A stretch of 64,000 nt of DNA from Dictyobacter vulcani (lineage in GTDB: Bacteria; Chloroflexota; Ktedonobacteria; Ktedonobacterales; Ktedonobacteraceae): assembly GCF_008974265.1 (NCBI RefSeq), contig NZ_BKZW01000002.1:434001-498000 (forward strand). Direction: 5' to 3'. The first letter of the stretch is position 1, and every line of letters begins with the position of its first letter. The notes under the pieces are model-generated. The model made no database searches and had not been told where the DNA came from. It saw nothing but the letters and a program-made list of their open reading frames with translations. Both the position numbers and the translations under genes were made by a program. Below are positions 1 to 8,732 of this stretch, piece after piece.

Positions 1-350
1 TCAATTATATGCATAGCATCGGCAACCCATGCAATTGCTCGAAGCTGGCCCTCCTCTTCATCAGCAAGCGGCCGCTGAAGGAGTGCTGTCACTTTATGAA
101 GCAACGTCTCTATCATTTTTGGGAAATATTTTTTGGCGATTCCGACTTGTTCAGATACTATCTGTGCTGCCTCCTCAGGAGATGGAGCGGCCAATACCGC
201 CCTCTCGAACATCTCAAGTTGGAGTAAAGAGCCATCATTCCAGATGCCCCACTTCTCTTCCTCTGAGAGGGGACGCCGTACCTTTTCGCCTATCGATCCC
301 TCTACAGCCTCACAATACTGACGGTACATCTCTGAAAATTTTCTACTCAT
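1..350 (-). CDS. Hypothetical protein, 3' part cut by window edge
   Basis: An open frame of 116 codons runs without a stop from the ATG at 348-350 leftwards to the window edge. The start MSRKFSEMYRQYCEAVEG is preceded by a good ribosome binding site (AGAGGAAAA before the ATG). The visible part is acidic and helical, with segments such as RRPLSEEEKWGIWNDG and APSPEEAAQIVSEQVG, and has no membrane segment. I do not recognise the family. The forward-strand frames over the same bases have low-complexity translations and no ribosome binding site, so I take this strand as coding. The C-terminus lies outside the window. Confidence 0.6.
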   Translation of the reverse strand, partial: MSRKFSEMYRQYCEAVEGSIGEKVRRPLSEEEKWGIWNDGSLLQLEMFERAVLAAPSPEEAAQIVSEQVGIAKKYFPKMIETLLHKVTALLQRPLADEEEGQLRAIAWVADAMHII

Positions 351-378
351 TTTTCCTCTACTTTTATATAAGAATCAA

Positions 379-600
379 TTGACTTTCAGAACCATCACCT
401 TCTTACTACTTGCAGAATATTCTCTAGCCATCCAGGATTTTACAACATTCCTTCTTACCTATCCCCAGGATGCCTCAGCTTATTATAATCGTGGTCTAGC
501 CTATAAGCATAGCAGAGATATACAAAAAGCGCAAAAAGATTACACCCAAGCTATTACCCTTGAACCTGCATTCAAATCACAAAAGTCATATCTCCCATAG
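379..600 (+). pseudogene. TPR-repeat protein fragment
   Basis: A 73-residue frame (TTG start, uncertain) holds about one and a half tetratricopeptide repeats: EYSLAIQDFTTFLLTYP followed by ASAYYNRGLAYKHSRD and AQKDYTQAITLEP. TPR units mediate protein-protein contacts and normally occur in longer arrays, so this looks like the C-terminal stub of a larger TPR gene. No ribosome binding site is evident. The following 240 bases to 843 hold no gene that I can support. Confidence 0.4.
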
Positions 601-843
601 GTGCATTTGGAAGAAGTGTAACAGTATTAATACAGACCGCAATCCGCCTGATAGACATTTAGCGACCAGGTATCTTTTTGATACCTGGGTTATCCTCACA
701 TAACTTGCTCTATCCACCTCCAGGCGTGTGCAAACACGCACTGAATGGTTTGACTAATAATAATTGAATGAAACCTGGAAATAAAGTAGAACGTGCATAG
801 AAGAGGAGTATTTTAAGTAGAATAGCCTATTTGGAGAAGAAAA

Positions 844-1137
844 GTGCATAAATTGCCGCTGAAAGAGCTGTTAAGGGATCTCTACTTTGAAAAGCTAGAT
901 TTTACCGTAGAGCACGAAAGGATCAGTCCCAATATTACAAGCACCCATCTGGGAACAGACTTAGCTCTATCAATTATCATACCTATAGTTTTATTATTAT
1001 GGACAATATTATTACTTTTTTTATCGTCCTTAGGAGTAGTACCTTTTGAACGAACATGGAATAGCATACCATGGCTTGCAGTCACAATGATTTTTAGCTG
1101 GATACGATCTCATATAAAGAGGAAGAACAATAAATAA
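844..1137 (+). CDS. Small hypothetical membrane protein
   Basis: A 97-residue frame with a GTG start preceded by GGAGAAGAAAA, a plausible ribosome binding site. Residues 40-65 form a strongly hydrophobic helix (ALSIIIPIVLLLWTILLLFL), with a second weaker hydrophobic stretch near residues 73-88, then a basic tail (RSHIKRKNNK), as in a two-helix inner-membrane protein. The N-terminal 35 residues are charged and would lie in the cytoplasm. I do not recognise the family. The AT-rich 257 bases that follow contain nothing I can call. Confidence 0.4.
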   Translation: MHKLPLKELLRDLYFEKLDFTVEHERISPNITSTHLGTDLALSIIIPIVLLLWTILLLFLSSLGVVPFERTWNSIPWLAVTMIFSWIRSHIKRKNNK

Positions 1138-1394
1138 GATGTATAGCTATATAAGCAAGCAAGAGTATTACCCGTGTACACATTATGCTGCTTGTCTATG
1201 ACAGAATAATTATGCAGAAATGCACATATGCAAGTTCTCTATGATACATATATGCTAAATAAACAGAACAAACAATTTGCCTCGTCAAATAAACATTCGA
1301 AATATAATTACGTTTAGAGCTACATTTACTTATTAGATACGGTATGATATTAATTTTTATATTATAAAAATTATGAGCTGAGAGAGACATAGGT

Positions 1395-1628
1395 ATGAAT
1401 GTTAAGTTGCACCACCCTCTACGTGTCTTTTTTTGCTATGCTCGAGAGGATAAAAAACTGCGCGATGAGCTAAATCACCATCACGTAAAAATCAGTTCTT
1501 GCCGCTTTCCTGATTGCCCAACACAACCAAGCATTGAGAGGCATTCCATGATTGATACTCCCAGCGGTCTCGATAATACCCATGGGCTTCCGTTTCCATC
1601 TCCTTGTTACAATTGCTATACTCAATAA
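1395..1628 (+). pseudogene. TIR-domain protein, N-terminal fragment
   Basis: The first 28 residues, with LRVFFCYAREDKKLRDEL, match the opening strand and helix of bacterial TIR (toll/interleukin receptor) domains, which are common in multi-domain signalling or NAD-cleaving defence proteins. After residue 30 the similarity stops and the frame continues into unrelated, composition-shifted sequence. The rest of the TIR domain, including the catalytic Glu region, is absent. This is a relic created by a recombination or insertion break near 1485. Confidence 0.45.
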
Positions 1629-1673
1629 TGACCCTGCTCTCTCTGTGTTGGAACATGGATGAGTATAGCAATT
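1611..1673. repeat. Perfect 14-bp inverted repeat
   Basis: AATTGCTATACTCA at 1611-1624 is repeated exactly in inverse orientation at 1660-1673, with 35 bases between. It lies just beyond the TIR relic and next to the recombinase module, so it may be the end of a lost insertion sequence or a transcript hairpin. No T-run follows on either strand. Confidence 0.5.
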
Positions 1674-1845
1674 CTCGCCGGAGGCCACTTTCTGAGCCGC
1701 AGGTTTGTTCTATCAGAATAGCTTGACCGATTTATCAGTGCAAAATTACATGGAAGATTTTGCGATCTTTCAAAATTTGGGCTACAAAGGCTTATGTGGA
1801 ATTCAAAAACCTCTTTTACTTCAAAAATTCAATAGAGAAATTTTG

Positions 1846-2094
1846 CTAATGGATAATGTATCGAGCCTTCATCCGCTCAGACAAGAGGAAACGGCCGCCA
1901 CGGTAAGCAAATAACCAATAATCTTGTCCATCCCCTTCAACGTGCCCTGTAACCCATTCTCGATTGAGCCAGATTTCAAGTGAACACCCAGAAGTTAATG
2001 TGATTGTCTGTTCAACTGGAAAGCCAGATTCATACAAACAATAGCGTCTGTTGTTGTCGCGGTAAAGTGTGCCTTCACGGACCAGTTGTTGCAT
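1846..2094 (-). CDS. DUF5348 family protein
   Basis: An 82-residue protein starting MQQLVREGTLYRDNNRRY with the central SGCSLEIWLNREWVTGHVE and closing WLFAYRGGRFLLSERMKARY. This pattern (short beta-rich protein, 'GTLY...RY...LE.W...W..G..E') fits DUF5348, small proteins found next to recombinases and in mobile elements. It starts only eight bases after the stop of the upstream recombinase, so it probably belongs to the same transcript as the two recombinase genes and may act as an accessory DNA-binding factor in the TnpC position of Tn554-like elements. That role is inference. Confidence 0.65.
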   Translation of the reverse strand: MQQLVREGTLYRDNNRRYCLYESGFPVEQTITLTSGCSLEIWLNREWVTGHVEGDGQDYWLFAYRGGRFLLSERMKARYIIH

Positions 2095-2101
2095 CTTTCC
2101 C

Positions 2102-3223
2102 TCAGTTTCTCGAAGGGACTCGTTGAATGGATGATGAAGGGATAAAGTTCACCTGACCTCGGTTTTCGTTGAGTTGCCGTGGAGTTGGTCCGGCAGGTGT
2201 AGGTACGTCGGCCAGTTGCGCAGAGAGCTTTTCTAGAGCTTCAATCCCTTCTTCAACTGCTTCACGTTCATCGTCTGAAAGCGGAATTTCTTGCAACATC
2301 CTCTGTAAGTTCGCTTTGCCCTCCAAGATCTGTGCTTGGCTCGACTCTTTGGGCACATAGAAGGCACATTTTGCACAGGCCATGCGATGAGGGCACTGAT
2401 CAAAAAAATCATAGGAGCAGTAGCCATGTCCCAAATCATAGAACCGCCACGGCTCTCCTGTTACGGCAGCACCACTCTTGACGGCTTCCTGATCGAGCAG
2501 TACCTCTACCACTCTGATATTCCGTTCAAAGTACCCTGCCTGGGTGAATGATTTGGCGAGTTTTGTGAGCTTGACTTTTGCGTAGTGCTGCGTAGAAGAT
2601 GCGTAGCGATGCCCTAGCCATTCTTGCAACTCAAAGAGCGACATTGGCTCTTTGGCATTGAAGAGTTGAGTGGCAATGGTTGATCGTGCTCGGTGGCTCG
2701 TAATCGCCCCGAGTGAATCTTCCTGGGGAACCCCCGCTTTCCGGCATAGCATGGGGATGACTGTGTGATTGAGGTAATCCATTGAGATACGTCGTCCCTT
2801 GAAAGAGAAGAGATACTCCACCATCTCCCCGCTCTTGTGGTCAATTTCTTTTCGATGATCTGGGCGAACACGTCTCCAATCGTCAATAACTTCTCCAACA
2901 ATACGATCTACTGGTTTCGTGAAAGCTCTTCCCGTTTTGTTCACAGGGACATTGAGCCAACACACAGTATCCTTGGTGACGACCTCATGGCTCCCTGCCA
3001 CCACAAGATCATCCTTTTGCCATTTGATACAGTCGACTCTGAGACGACAGATTTCATCAGCCCGTAACCCAGTGAACAACCAGACGAGAGTACAGGCACG
3101 AACCATTTCAAATGGATACCACCACCTTTTGTGAGCAAGCCGGTTACCGAACTCAGGAAGATCGTCTTCTCCAAGGTTGAGCCCTGCCCACATGAGCTTT
3201 GCCCATATCTCGTCATCAATCAC
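2102..3223 (-). CDS. Tyrosine recombinase, catalytic part (TnpB-like, frame-broken)
   Basis: This frame carries the catalytic domain of a Tn554-type TnpB recombinase: first Arg in TGLRADEICRLR, the HxxR box in SHRARSTIATQL, and the His plus nucleophile Tyr in LGHRYASSTQHYAK. A Cys-rich tail (CPHRMACAKCAFYVPKE), typical of this subgroup, follows. Codons upstream of its ATG continue the protein in the same frame (LLGPNPRVIDDEIWAK), so the true protein begins in the gene at 3220-4410. A G5 run at 3260-3264 (C5 in the coding sense) is one base too long. With four, the text reads FTTPRSLQSLLGPNPRVIDD without a break. The recombinase is therefore split by a one-base insertion or a sequencing error. 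Confidence 0.8.
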   Translation of the reverse strand: MIDDEIWAKLMWAGLNLGEDDLPEFGNRLAHKRWWYPFEMVRACTLVWLFTGLRADEICRLRVDCIKWQKDDLVVAGSHEVVTKDTVCWLNVPVNKTGRAFTKPVDRIVGEVIDDWRRVRPDHRKEIDHKSGEMVEYLFSFKGRRISMDYLNHTVIPMLCRKAGVPQEDSLGAITSHRARSTIATQLFNAKEPMSLFELQEWLGHRYASSTQHYAKVKLTKLAKSFTQAGYFERNIRVVEVLLDQEAVKSGAAVTGEPWRFYDLGHGYCSYDFFDQCPHRMACAKCAFYVPKESSQAQILEGKANLQRMLQEIPLSDDEREAVEEGIEALEKLSAQLADVPTPAGPTPRQLNENRGQVNFIPSSSIQRVPSRN

Positions 3224-4410
3224 CCGTGGATTGGGGCCAAGGAGGGACTGAAGCGAGCGGGGGTGGTGAAGGCTCGCCGAGAATCAAACCGCCGTGGTAT
3301 CCAATTCCACTCCTGGCAATCGCGCAAAAAGGATGACACTGCTTTGAGATGTTGTACTTTCGTCTTGGCAGAGAGTGGAGCGTTGTTTGACTCATTTTGC
3401 TGTTCGTCTCTGTGTGTCCAGTCCCCCACATGAAAGTCTAAAGTAGCAGCGACATACTCAGCAGCTAATTGCCGTGTCCATTGTTCTGGCGAGACGACCT
3501 CTGGATGATATTGTGCAAGCCAACGCCCAGTCTTGATGAGGCACCAGTAGTAGACTTTACGGGTATGCTTGGAGAGTGTTGAGGTTTTTCGCCAGCGCTC
3601 ACAGTATTCAAGCCACTCTGATGGTACACCTGAGAGCGTGTCAAGGTTTCCTCCTTGTTTACTCACCGTGATCGGCTGGTCCAGGTATCCAAGGCTCACA
3701 AGCGCATGAGTGAATGAGACAATGTAGCTTTTGAGATGCGTAGAAGTCAGTTTTGGGCGTATCGCTGTGAGTACCTCAAAGGAAAGATCCTCAAGACGGG
3801 GACTACGATTCATCAACAGCAACTCATACAGAAGGTTGTGGAGATGGACCTCTACCATTTTCTTGCCAAAACCTAAGCGGATCATTTCGCCACCGATATA
3901 CTCCACGAGAGGACCAAGGACATCTCGCCCGAATACACGTACCGCCAGCCAATCTTGAGTGAAATGACCAATGGCAGCAAGATCACTCAGTCCTCCCAGA
4001 AGATAGCTTACCGCTAGCAAGTGGGATCGATACGCATCTGCTCCACCGTGATGCTCTGCAAAGATGGCAGCGCTCGGATACAAAACACCAATCCATTCTT
4101 GCTCGGACCAAGCCCAAAAAGAGGTTTGCAGGCGATGCATTTCTCGAAGAAGGATGATCACAGTACCATTTCGGTTGCTTCTGCTTGCTCCCGTAATTGC
4201 CAGCACCTCATTTAGAGGGTGCAACAAACATGCGAGGCAAGCTCCAAATTGAATCTCCCATTTGGGGGAGAATCTTGGAGTTTCCGTCAATTTCCCCAGA
4301 GCAACGCGCTCACTGGGAGTGAGAACTGCAGAGCGATCATAGCTAGAGAGATTGACCGGCCAACACCATTGTTCCTGAGCTGCCTGTGCCAACTGTAGTG
4401 AGCTTGTCAT
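3220..4410 (-). CDS. Tyrosine recombinase, N-terminal part (TnpB-like, frame-broken)
   Basis: The first 396 residues of the TnpB-like recombinase. They hold an N-terminal region of unknown fold and, from about residue 270, a SAM-like core-binding domain (STLSKHTRKVYYWCLIKTG, then KTKVQHLKAVSSFLRDCQ). No catalytic Arg-His-Arg-Tyr residues occur here; they are in the next frame (2102-3223). Its ATG overlaps the stop of the upstream recombinase (ATGA, 4407-4410), which indicates translational coupling as in Tn554 tnpA-tnpB. The last ten residues after AFTTP are out of frame because of the extra base at 3260-3264. Confidence 0.8.
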   Translation of the reverse strand: MTSSLQLAQAAQEQWCWPVNLSSYDRSAVLTPSERVALGKLTETPRFSPKWEIQFGACLACLLHPLNEVLAITGASRSNRNGTVIILLREMHRLQTSFWAWSEQEWIGVLYPSAAIFAEHHGGADAYRSHLLAVSYLLGGLSDLAAIGHFTQDWLAVRVFGRDVLGPLVEYIGGEMIRLGFGKKMVEVHLHNLLYELLLMNRSPRLEDLSFEVLTAIRPKLTSTHLKSYIVSFTHALVSLGYLDQPITVSKQGGNLDTLSGVPSEWLEYCERWRKTSTLSKHTRKVYYWCLIKTGRWLAQYHPEVVSPEQWTRQLAAEYVAATLDFHVGDWTHRDEQQNESNNAPLSAKTKVQHLKAVSSFLRDCQEWNWIPRRFDSRRAFTTPARFSPSLAPIHG

Positions 4411-5453
4411 TGGAGTGCCTCCGCCATCATCTTCATCCGCCAGGCGTGAAGAGAGTTCATGCCACGCTCGATTTTACTGGCTAGTTCTCCTCCGCTCAGA
4501 TGAATATATTGGAGTGTAGACTCGACGCTTCGATGCCCAGCAAACGTCGCAATCTCATGGATGTCCCATCCTGACCTTGCTAAATCGGTGAGACGAAGAT
4601 GGCGAAAGGTATGGGTGCTAAGTTGGATGACACCAGAGCGTTCCGCAATTCCTTTAATCACCTTCGACCAGGTCCAAATGGTAATGGGTTGTGTTCGATT
4701 CCGATTTGAGTCGGAGAGGAAGAGGGGGCCGCGTGCGCGGCTCAGCGCACGTCGTTCTTGCAAGTAATTAACGTAGAGTTGTACCGTCGCCTCAGAGTAA
4801 GGCACGATGCGGGCACGCCTGTTCTTTGTTGTTTCTGCACGGATGGTGAGCAAGCGCTGTGCTGGGTCAATATCACTGGTGAGCAGTGAGCAGAGTTCTT
4901 CTCGACGGAGGGCAGCATCGTAGGCCAGCGCGAGCATGACACGATTGCGAACTGGCTCCTGGCGCGTAGCTTCAATGATGGATTTCCATTGCTCCTCGTC
5001 GGGAACCCAGGGGAGCTTACGCAGGCGAGAGATCAGCCCTCGCTCCTGCTTGCCGTAAACGATCTTTCCTGGCGTGTAACGCCCTCTACCAACAGGGTTT
5101 GTTTCGCGAATGCCTTCTTCTATCAAGTAGTCGTACCACAGGCGGATGGCAGTCAACCGTTGATGCAATGTGGCGTTAGCTAGCCCAACTCCTGAGTCAA
5201 GAACGAAGATATTCTCCCCTCGCGGATTTGGGCGTGTCATGAGGTCATGCACATACCACGAGATATGTTCTTTGGTCGCGGCCTCTGGGACAATCTCCGA
5301 GCGAAGGCACAGCTCAAGATACTCATTCAATGCACGAGCATACGCTTCCACTGTATTGGGAGCTAATCCCAGGTTGGCTTGTATTTGTAGCCACGTGCGT
5401 GCGAGAGCGCTTTGCGCTACCCGTGGATATCGTTCCCAGCGAATATGTGTCAT
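4407..5453 (-). CDS. Tyrosine recombinase, TnpA-like integrase
   Basis: A complete recombinase of about 348 residues from the ATG at 5451-5453 (MTHIRWERYP); an upstream start at 5480 is possible but has no better ribosome binding site. The core-binding domain covers residues 15-100 (LAPNTVEAYARALNEYLELC). The catalytic domain follows with Arg in AALRREELCSLL, HxxR in STHTFRHLRLTDLARSG, and His...Tyr in FAGHRSVESTLQYIHLS. It is the first gene of a coupled set tnpA-tnpB-DUF5348. Such pairs act together to integrate Tn554-like elements site-specifically without terminal inverted repeats. Confidence 0.85.
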   Translation of the reverse strand: MTHIRWERYPRVAQSALARTWLQIQANLGLAPNTVEAYARALNEYLELCLRSEIVPEAATKEHISWYVHDLMTRPNPRGENIFVLDSGVGLANATLHQRLTAIRLWYDYLIEEGIRETNPVGRGRYTPGKIVYGKQERGLISRLRKLPWVPDEEQWKSIIEATRQEPVRNRVMLALAYDAALRREELCSLLTSDIDPAQRLLTIRAETTKNRRARIVPYSEATVQLYVNYLQERRALSRARGPLFLSDSNRNRTQPITIWTWSKVIKGIAERSGVIQLSTHTFRHLRLTDLARSGWDIHEIATFAGHRSVESTLQYIHLSGGELASKIERGMNSLHAWRMKMMAEALQ

Positions 5454-5541
5454 GAGTGTAGCCTTATCAGAACAAAACAATTGTCTCTTTGCAGTGTATC
5501 GGTTGACGCCAAACCAGCTACTATGCTACATTTGAGGCTAC

Positions 5542-5669
5542 CTCCCGTGCGGGATCTCAAGCCTACCAGACCAGTCAAGGCCAAGACAAGCGCGCCCCCG
5601 CCACCATACCCAGCCTCCGCGCGGCCTTGACTTGGTCTGGTCTGTGAACAGTTAACCCGCACCGGGAGT
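5542..5669. repeat. Long imperfect inverted repeat beyond tnpA
   Basis: Left arm 5542-5582 contains CTCCCGTGCGGG and ACCAGACCAGTCAAGGCC. The right arm 5623-5669 contains GGCCTTGACTTGGTCTGGT and then CCCGCACCGGGAG, the inverse of the same two blocks in the same relative order. The arms enclose about 40 GC-rich bases. It lies directly upstream of the recombinase module and may mark its attachment end or a regulatory hairpin. The rest of 5481-5945 holds no gene that I can support. Confidence 0.6.
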
Positions 5670-5945
5670 CGGGGACGCGGTGCAGGCGGCGGCAGACGTT
5701 GGACAGGTGAGAGCACTAGAGGGGCGGCTCACGTTCGGCAGAAAGGACGTTCGGGGACCGTTTGGGCGACTCCGTTGGGCAGCGATCTTTCGTCGATCAC
5801 CATATTGATGAGTTGTATTCCACGTAACTTGGATTGTATGGTGGCCTCGGGGGAATGGGCAAGCTCTATTGGAGCGCTATTCTAGCTTCTGTCTACAGTA
5901 AGGTTTAAAATATCTCTTCACATACTGCCCTGCAAGTCATTCTGG

Positions 5946-6320
5946 TCATAACCAACCAGAGTCATAAATGCGACCATTTTTTGCAGTAATAACGGCCCTT
6001 GTGTGTAACACAGAGCCATCTCTATTCCAGGGTGGAGGAGTAGCGTGCAATACAATCGAGGAAACTTCATTTGGGTTGAAACCGTGTTTTTGAAGCATCC
6101 CCTGGACCGTTACTTTAAGCGAAGCCAGAGACAATCGGAGCGGCTGCAACTCCGCAATCTTAGGAGGATAAGGATTCTGGACAAGCAATTCAATTGCTGT
6201 TGTTTCTTCTCCCGCTGCTCGAAGAGCTTGTGCCAAATGTGGAGAGATAAAGCTCAGACCACTTGCGGAATGATGCGCGATATTATGAGCGACTCCTGCA
6301 AGATCTGCCATTTTTGTCAT
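5946..6320 (-). CDS. Hypothetical protein
   Basis: A 124-residue protein starting MTKMADLAGVAHNIAHHS. No signal peptide or membrane helix is seen. The N-terminal third is helical with several His residues; the C-terminal half looks beta-rich (SSIVLHATPPPWNRDGSVL, TRAVITAKNGRIYDSGWL). I do not recognise the family. The next ATG is only three codons in, so the exact start is uncertain but unimportant. The base composition matches its neighbours. Confidence 0.5.
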   Translation of the reverse strand: MTKMADLAGVAHNIAHHSASGLSFISPHLAQALRAAGEETTAIELLVQNPYPPKIAELQPLRLSLASLKVTVQGMLQKHGFNPNEVSSIVLHATPPPWNRDGSVLHTRAVITAKNGRIYDSGWL

Positions 6321-6575
6321 TGTTCTTCTGACTTCTCATAAAGATAAATGATGACGACGCCACGCTCATAAATTTCTTCCTGCACACCACTCTAATCGCT
6401 TCGATCGTTTTTGCACAGAGGAAGGGGACTCTTTGCCTCCTTGGAGAGTATCTCGGTACAGGCAATCTCACCCAGCAATGAGTCTCGTTCTGGAATGATC
6501 TCGCAATTTAGCAACAGTATCACCGTATCCATTCATACTCAGAGGCCTGATATCCTCCTGCGTAGTTATAAATTT

Positions 6576-7106
6576 TCATTCGAGGGATTTTGTAGAAGCA
6601 AGCAGAGAACCATGGGCTTCAATATAATTGAGCGATAGCTCGATGACTTTTTTACTTAAAACACTTACAATAATAATATGAGGGTTATCATAATGCAAAA
6701 GAGCTTCTGATTTAGAAAATGCTGTTTTTTCTTGTTTTTTCAATAACTCTGGTGTTATGAAAATACACCAGCGAAGTTGGCCGTCAGAAAGCTCTATTGT
6801 TACTTCTATCCAATCATTTATGTCTTCTAAGGAATCATATTGTAAGATTTTTTTTAATGTAGGTACTGTTTTTCCTGTAAAATCAAAATATCCTCTATGA
6901 TACCAGCGCTTTTTTTTATTATCACTCTCAATCTTAATCTGGTGTTTTTCCTCATCCCATGCTATAACCTGATAAATTTTTCCATAGGTAAGCGCGTTCG
7001 GATAGTTTGATTCATCGATACAAGTTGCGCTATCTGGAAATTTTTTATGTTCGTTTGTCATCATTGATTTTTTCCGTTCTTCGCAGTCTAGCGAAATATT
7101 TGCCAT
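6576..7106 (-). CDS. Hypothetical protein
   Basis: 176 residues from the first ATG. A more likely start is the ATG pair about 14 codons later (MMTNEHKKFPDSATC), which follows GGAAAAAATCA. The protein has a beta-rich N-terminal half reminiscent of small SH3-like modules (ALTYGKIYQVIAWDEEKHQ, RWYHRGYFDFTG) and a C-terminal alpha/beta half (HIIIVSVLSKKVIELSLNYI). AT-rich codon use resembles the next gene (7257-7805). Paired small acidic proteins of this kind are often immunity or accessory proteins, but nothing here proves it. Confidence 0.55.
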   Translation of the reverse strand: MANISLDCEERKKSMMTNEHKKFPDSATCIDESNYPNALTYGKIYQVIAWDEEKHQIKIESDNKKKRWYHRGYFDFTGKTVPTLKKILQYDSLEDINDWIEVTIELSDGQLRWCIFITPELLKKQEKTAFSKSEALLHYDNPHIIIVSVLSKKVIELSLNYIEAHGSLLASTKSLE

Positions 7107-7256
7107 CTATCATGAAATCATCTTTAAAGTTACTCAATCAGATACAAGATTAGATGAGCGTCTGATAGCTACACATTATTGAGTACTCAATGAATATTTC
7201 TAGAATTTAGACGTGCTTCAAATAAATAGGTACAGCTACAGTAAGTGATGAAACAA

Positions 7257-7805
7257 TTATTTTCGATGTCTTTTTTCTATTTCATCGATAATGCCTGGTA
7301 TGTCTTTAAAACTATGTAGTTTATAGGACTCCCATTCAGGAAGAGACCATTTTCCTTCATTTGTTTCTGGGTGATAGGAGTAATAGTGTACATTTTCCAT
7401 ATTCTCTGGGGTAAGAAAGATACTTTTTTTTAAAAGTACACTTATGTCATGCATAAATTCCATGAGACGATTTAAGCGATCATCAGTATTAATGTCCCTG
7501 GGATCTAAATCGAGCTCTATCTCTTGCATCTCAAAAAAGTGACAGTGAAGTTGCAATTGATTTGCATCAATACGCAGTAAGACAGCATGATCCGAAGCCA
7601 TATGAAAAAGATCTTGTATATCTACGTTTAAAGGATGAGGATGTTGATCTACAAAAAGGATGTTTGTAAAGTCGCTTCTCTTTTGAATATAGTTTAAAAG
7701 ACATTCCCAATCATTTCTCTGTGTTTTATATATGTATAAATCACGTAATGATCCATCACGAGCAAATGCTTTTTTATAATTTTCTAGAGAGATTGACTCA
7801 CTCAT
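7257..7805 (-). CDS. Hypothetical protein
   Basis: A 182-residue protein with a strong ribosome binding site (AGAAGGAGTCAAAAA before the ATG). It is acidic, has no membrane segment and contains a central run of hydrophobic strands (SDFTNILFVDQHPHPLNV, HAVLLRIDANQLQLHCHFFE). The region RDINTDDRLNRLMEFMHDIS looks helical, and the final third contains an ENVHYYSYHPETNEGKW stretch. I do not recognise the family. Orientation and AT-rich composition match 6576-7106, about 150 bases downstream on the same strand. Confidence 0.6.
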   Translation of the reverse strand: MSESISLENYKKAFARDGSLRDLYIYKTQRNDWECLLNYIQKRSDFTNILFVDQHPHPLNVDIQDLFHMASDHAVLLRIDANQLQLHCHFFEMQEIELDLDPRDINTDDRLNRLMEFMHDISVLLKKSIFLTPENMENVHYYSYHPETNEGKWSLPEWESYKLHSFKDIPGIIDEIEKRHRK

Positions 7806-7940
7806 TTTTTGACTCCTTCTATAAATTTTCTGGCTAACAACTAATTGGTTTGTACAGGAGCAGGACCACTGTGCGTTCCAACATTACGTGCGCATATCTG
7901 GATTTTTGTGAGAAGATGTCCATAGACATGGCTAGAATGG

Positions 7941-8453
7941 TCAAGGTATCTCTAGCAGCGCTTTCAATCGCGTGATTCCCTTGACTACTTCGTTCCGATT
8001 TTTCGCATTTTTTATCCAGGTAGGGAGTCTACTTGCCATTGTTCCATTTCTGATCTGACCCTGGGCATAGAACTTCATGCGTAGTTTGGCGGTGACATAG
8101 CTCTCTAAAAAACGGATATGTTCTTCATTGAAGGCCCAAAGAATCTCACCGCAACAAGGTGATTGTAACCATAGTGGAAGTCGAAAATACCAATCATATG
8201 GGCCACCTCTGTGTTGAATCTTCCCTTCCCAAATACGTGTATAGCTACAATGGAGGCAGCTTAGCTTTCTGGAGCTAAAACTTCGCTGAAAACGCCTGGA
8301 GCCATGACGACCAGAATTATCAGCAAGGATCATCTCTTCATCAGCAGGAAGACGCTTCACTTGAGCACATTTCTGACACTGGGGACAACGCACATAGATG
8401 GTTTCAACAAAGTCCTCAAGTGTCTGTCCTGAATCTGTAAAAGGCACTGTCAT
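7941..8453 (-). CDS. Zinc-ribbon-containing hypothetical protein
   Basis: A 170-residue protein with three Cys pairs: YVRCPQCQKCAQV near residue 21, LSCLHCSYTRIWEG near residue 65, and a single CCGE near residue 100. The first two pairs can form a four-Cys zinc ribbon; between them is a basic linker (SRRFQRSFSSRK). The second half is a conserved-looking helical domain (FNEEHIRFLESYVTAKLRMK) seen in TFIIB-type zinc-ribbon proteins of actinobacteria and Chloroflexota. The function is unknown. It stands alone, with an intergenic region of about 280 bases and a hairpin behind its promoter side. Confidence 0.65.
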   Translation of the reverse strand: MTVPFTDSGQTLEDFVETIYVRCPQCQKCAQVKRLPADEEMILADNSGRHGSRRFQRSFSSRKLSCLHCSYTRIWEGKIQHRGGPYDWYFRLPLWLQSPCCGEILWAFNEEHIRFLESYVTAKLRMKFYAQGQIRNGTMASRLPTWIKNAKNRNEVVKGITRLKALLEIP

Positions 8454-8635
8454 ATGGGTTCATCCTATGGTGCCCCACGATGTCAAGTCAAAAATGTGCG
8501 AGTCTCTAAGAGAATTCTCCTTTCTTGAAATCTTCGTAACATGGACGAAATTGTCCTGATCATTACCTCGAATCTGATCATTTCATCGAAAAAAATATGA
8601 CCATTTTTTTGCTTCAATGGCACATCTTCTTTCGA

Positions 8636-8702
8636 AGCATCCTTCAATGTGGCTTGTCAAGGGAAAGTGGAACGGCCTTGATAAGCCACATTGAAGGATG
8701 CT
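8636..8702. repeat. 27-bp near-perfect hairpin
   Basis: Arms 8636-8662 and 8676-8702 are inverse copies with one mismatch in 27 (AGCATCCTTCAATGTGGCTT in the left arm). The loop is 13 bases (GAAAGTGGAACGG). It lies 30 bases outside the 3' end of the IS3-type orfB. No T-run follows, so a plain terminator is not obvious; a palindromic insertion target or a small palindromic repeat is an alternative. Confidence 0.7.
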
Positions 8703-8732
8703 ATACTCATAGTGCCTTTGAAAGCCGAAAAC

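Noticed and set aside
29..382. Forward-strand open frame at the left edge
   Set aside because: It overlaps an uninterrupted minus-strand frame (1-350) that has a good ribosome binding site and protein-like composition.
1470..1688. Minus-strand 72-codon frame near the TIR relic as a transposase end
   Set aside because: The translation has no motif I can match, and it covers the inverted repeat and the TIR fragment on the other strand.
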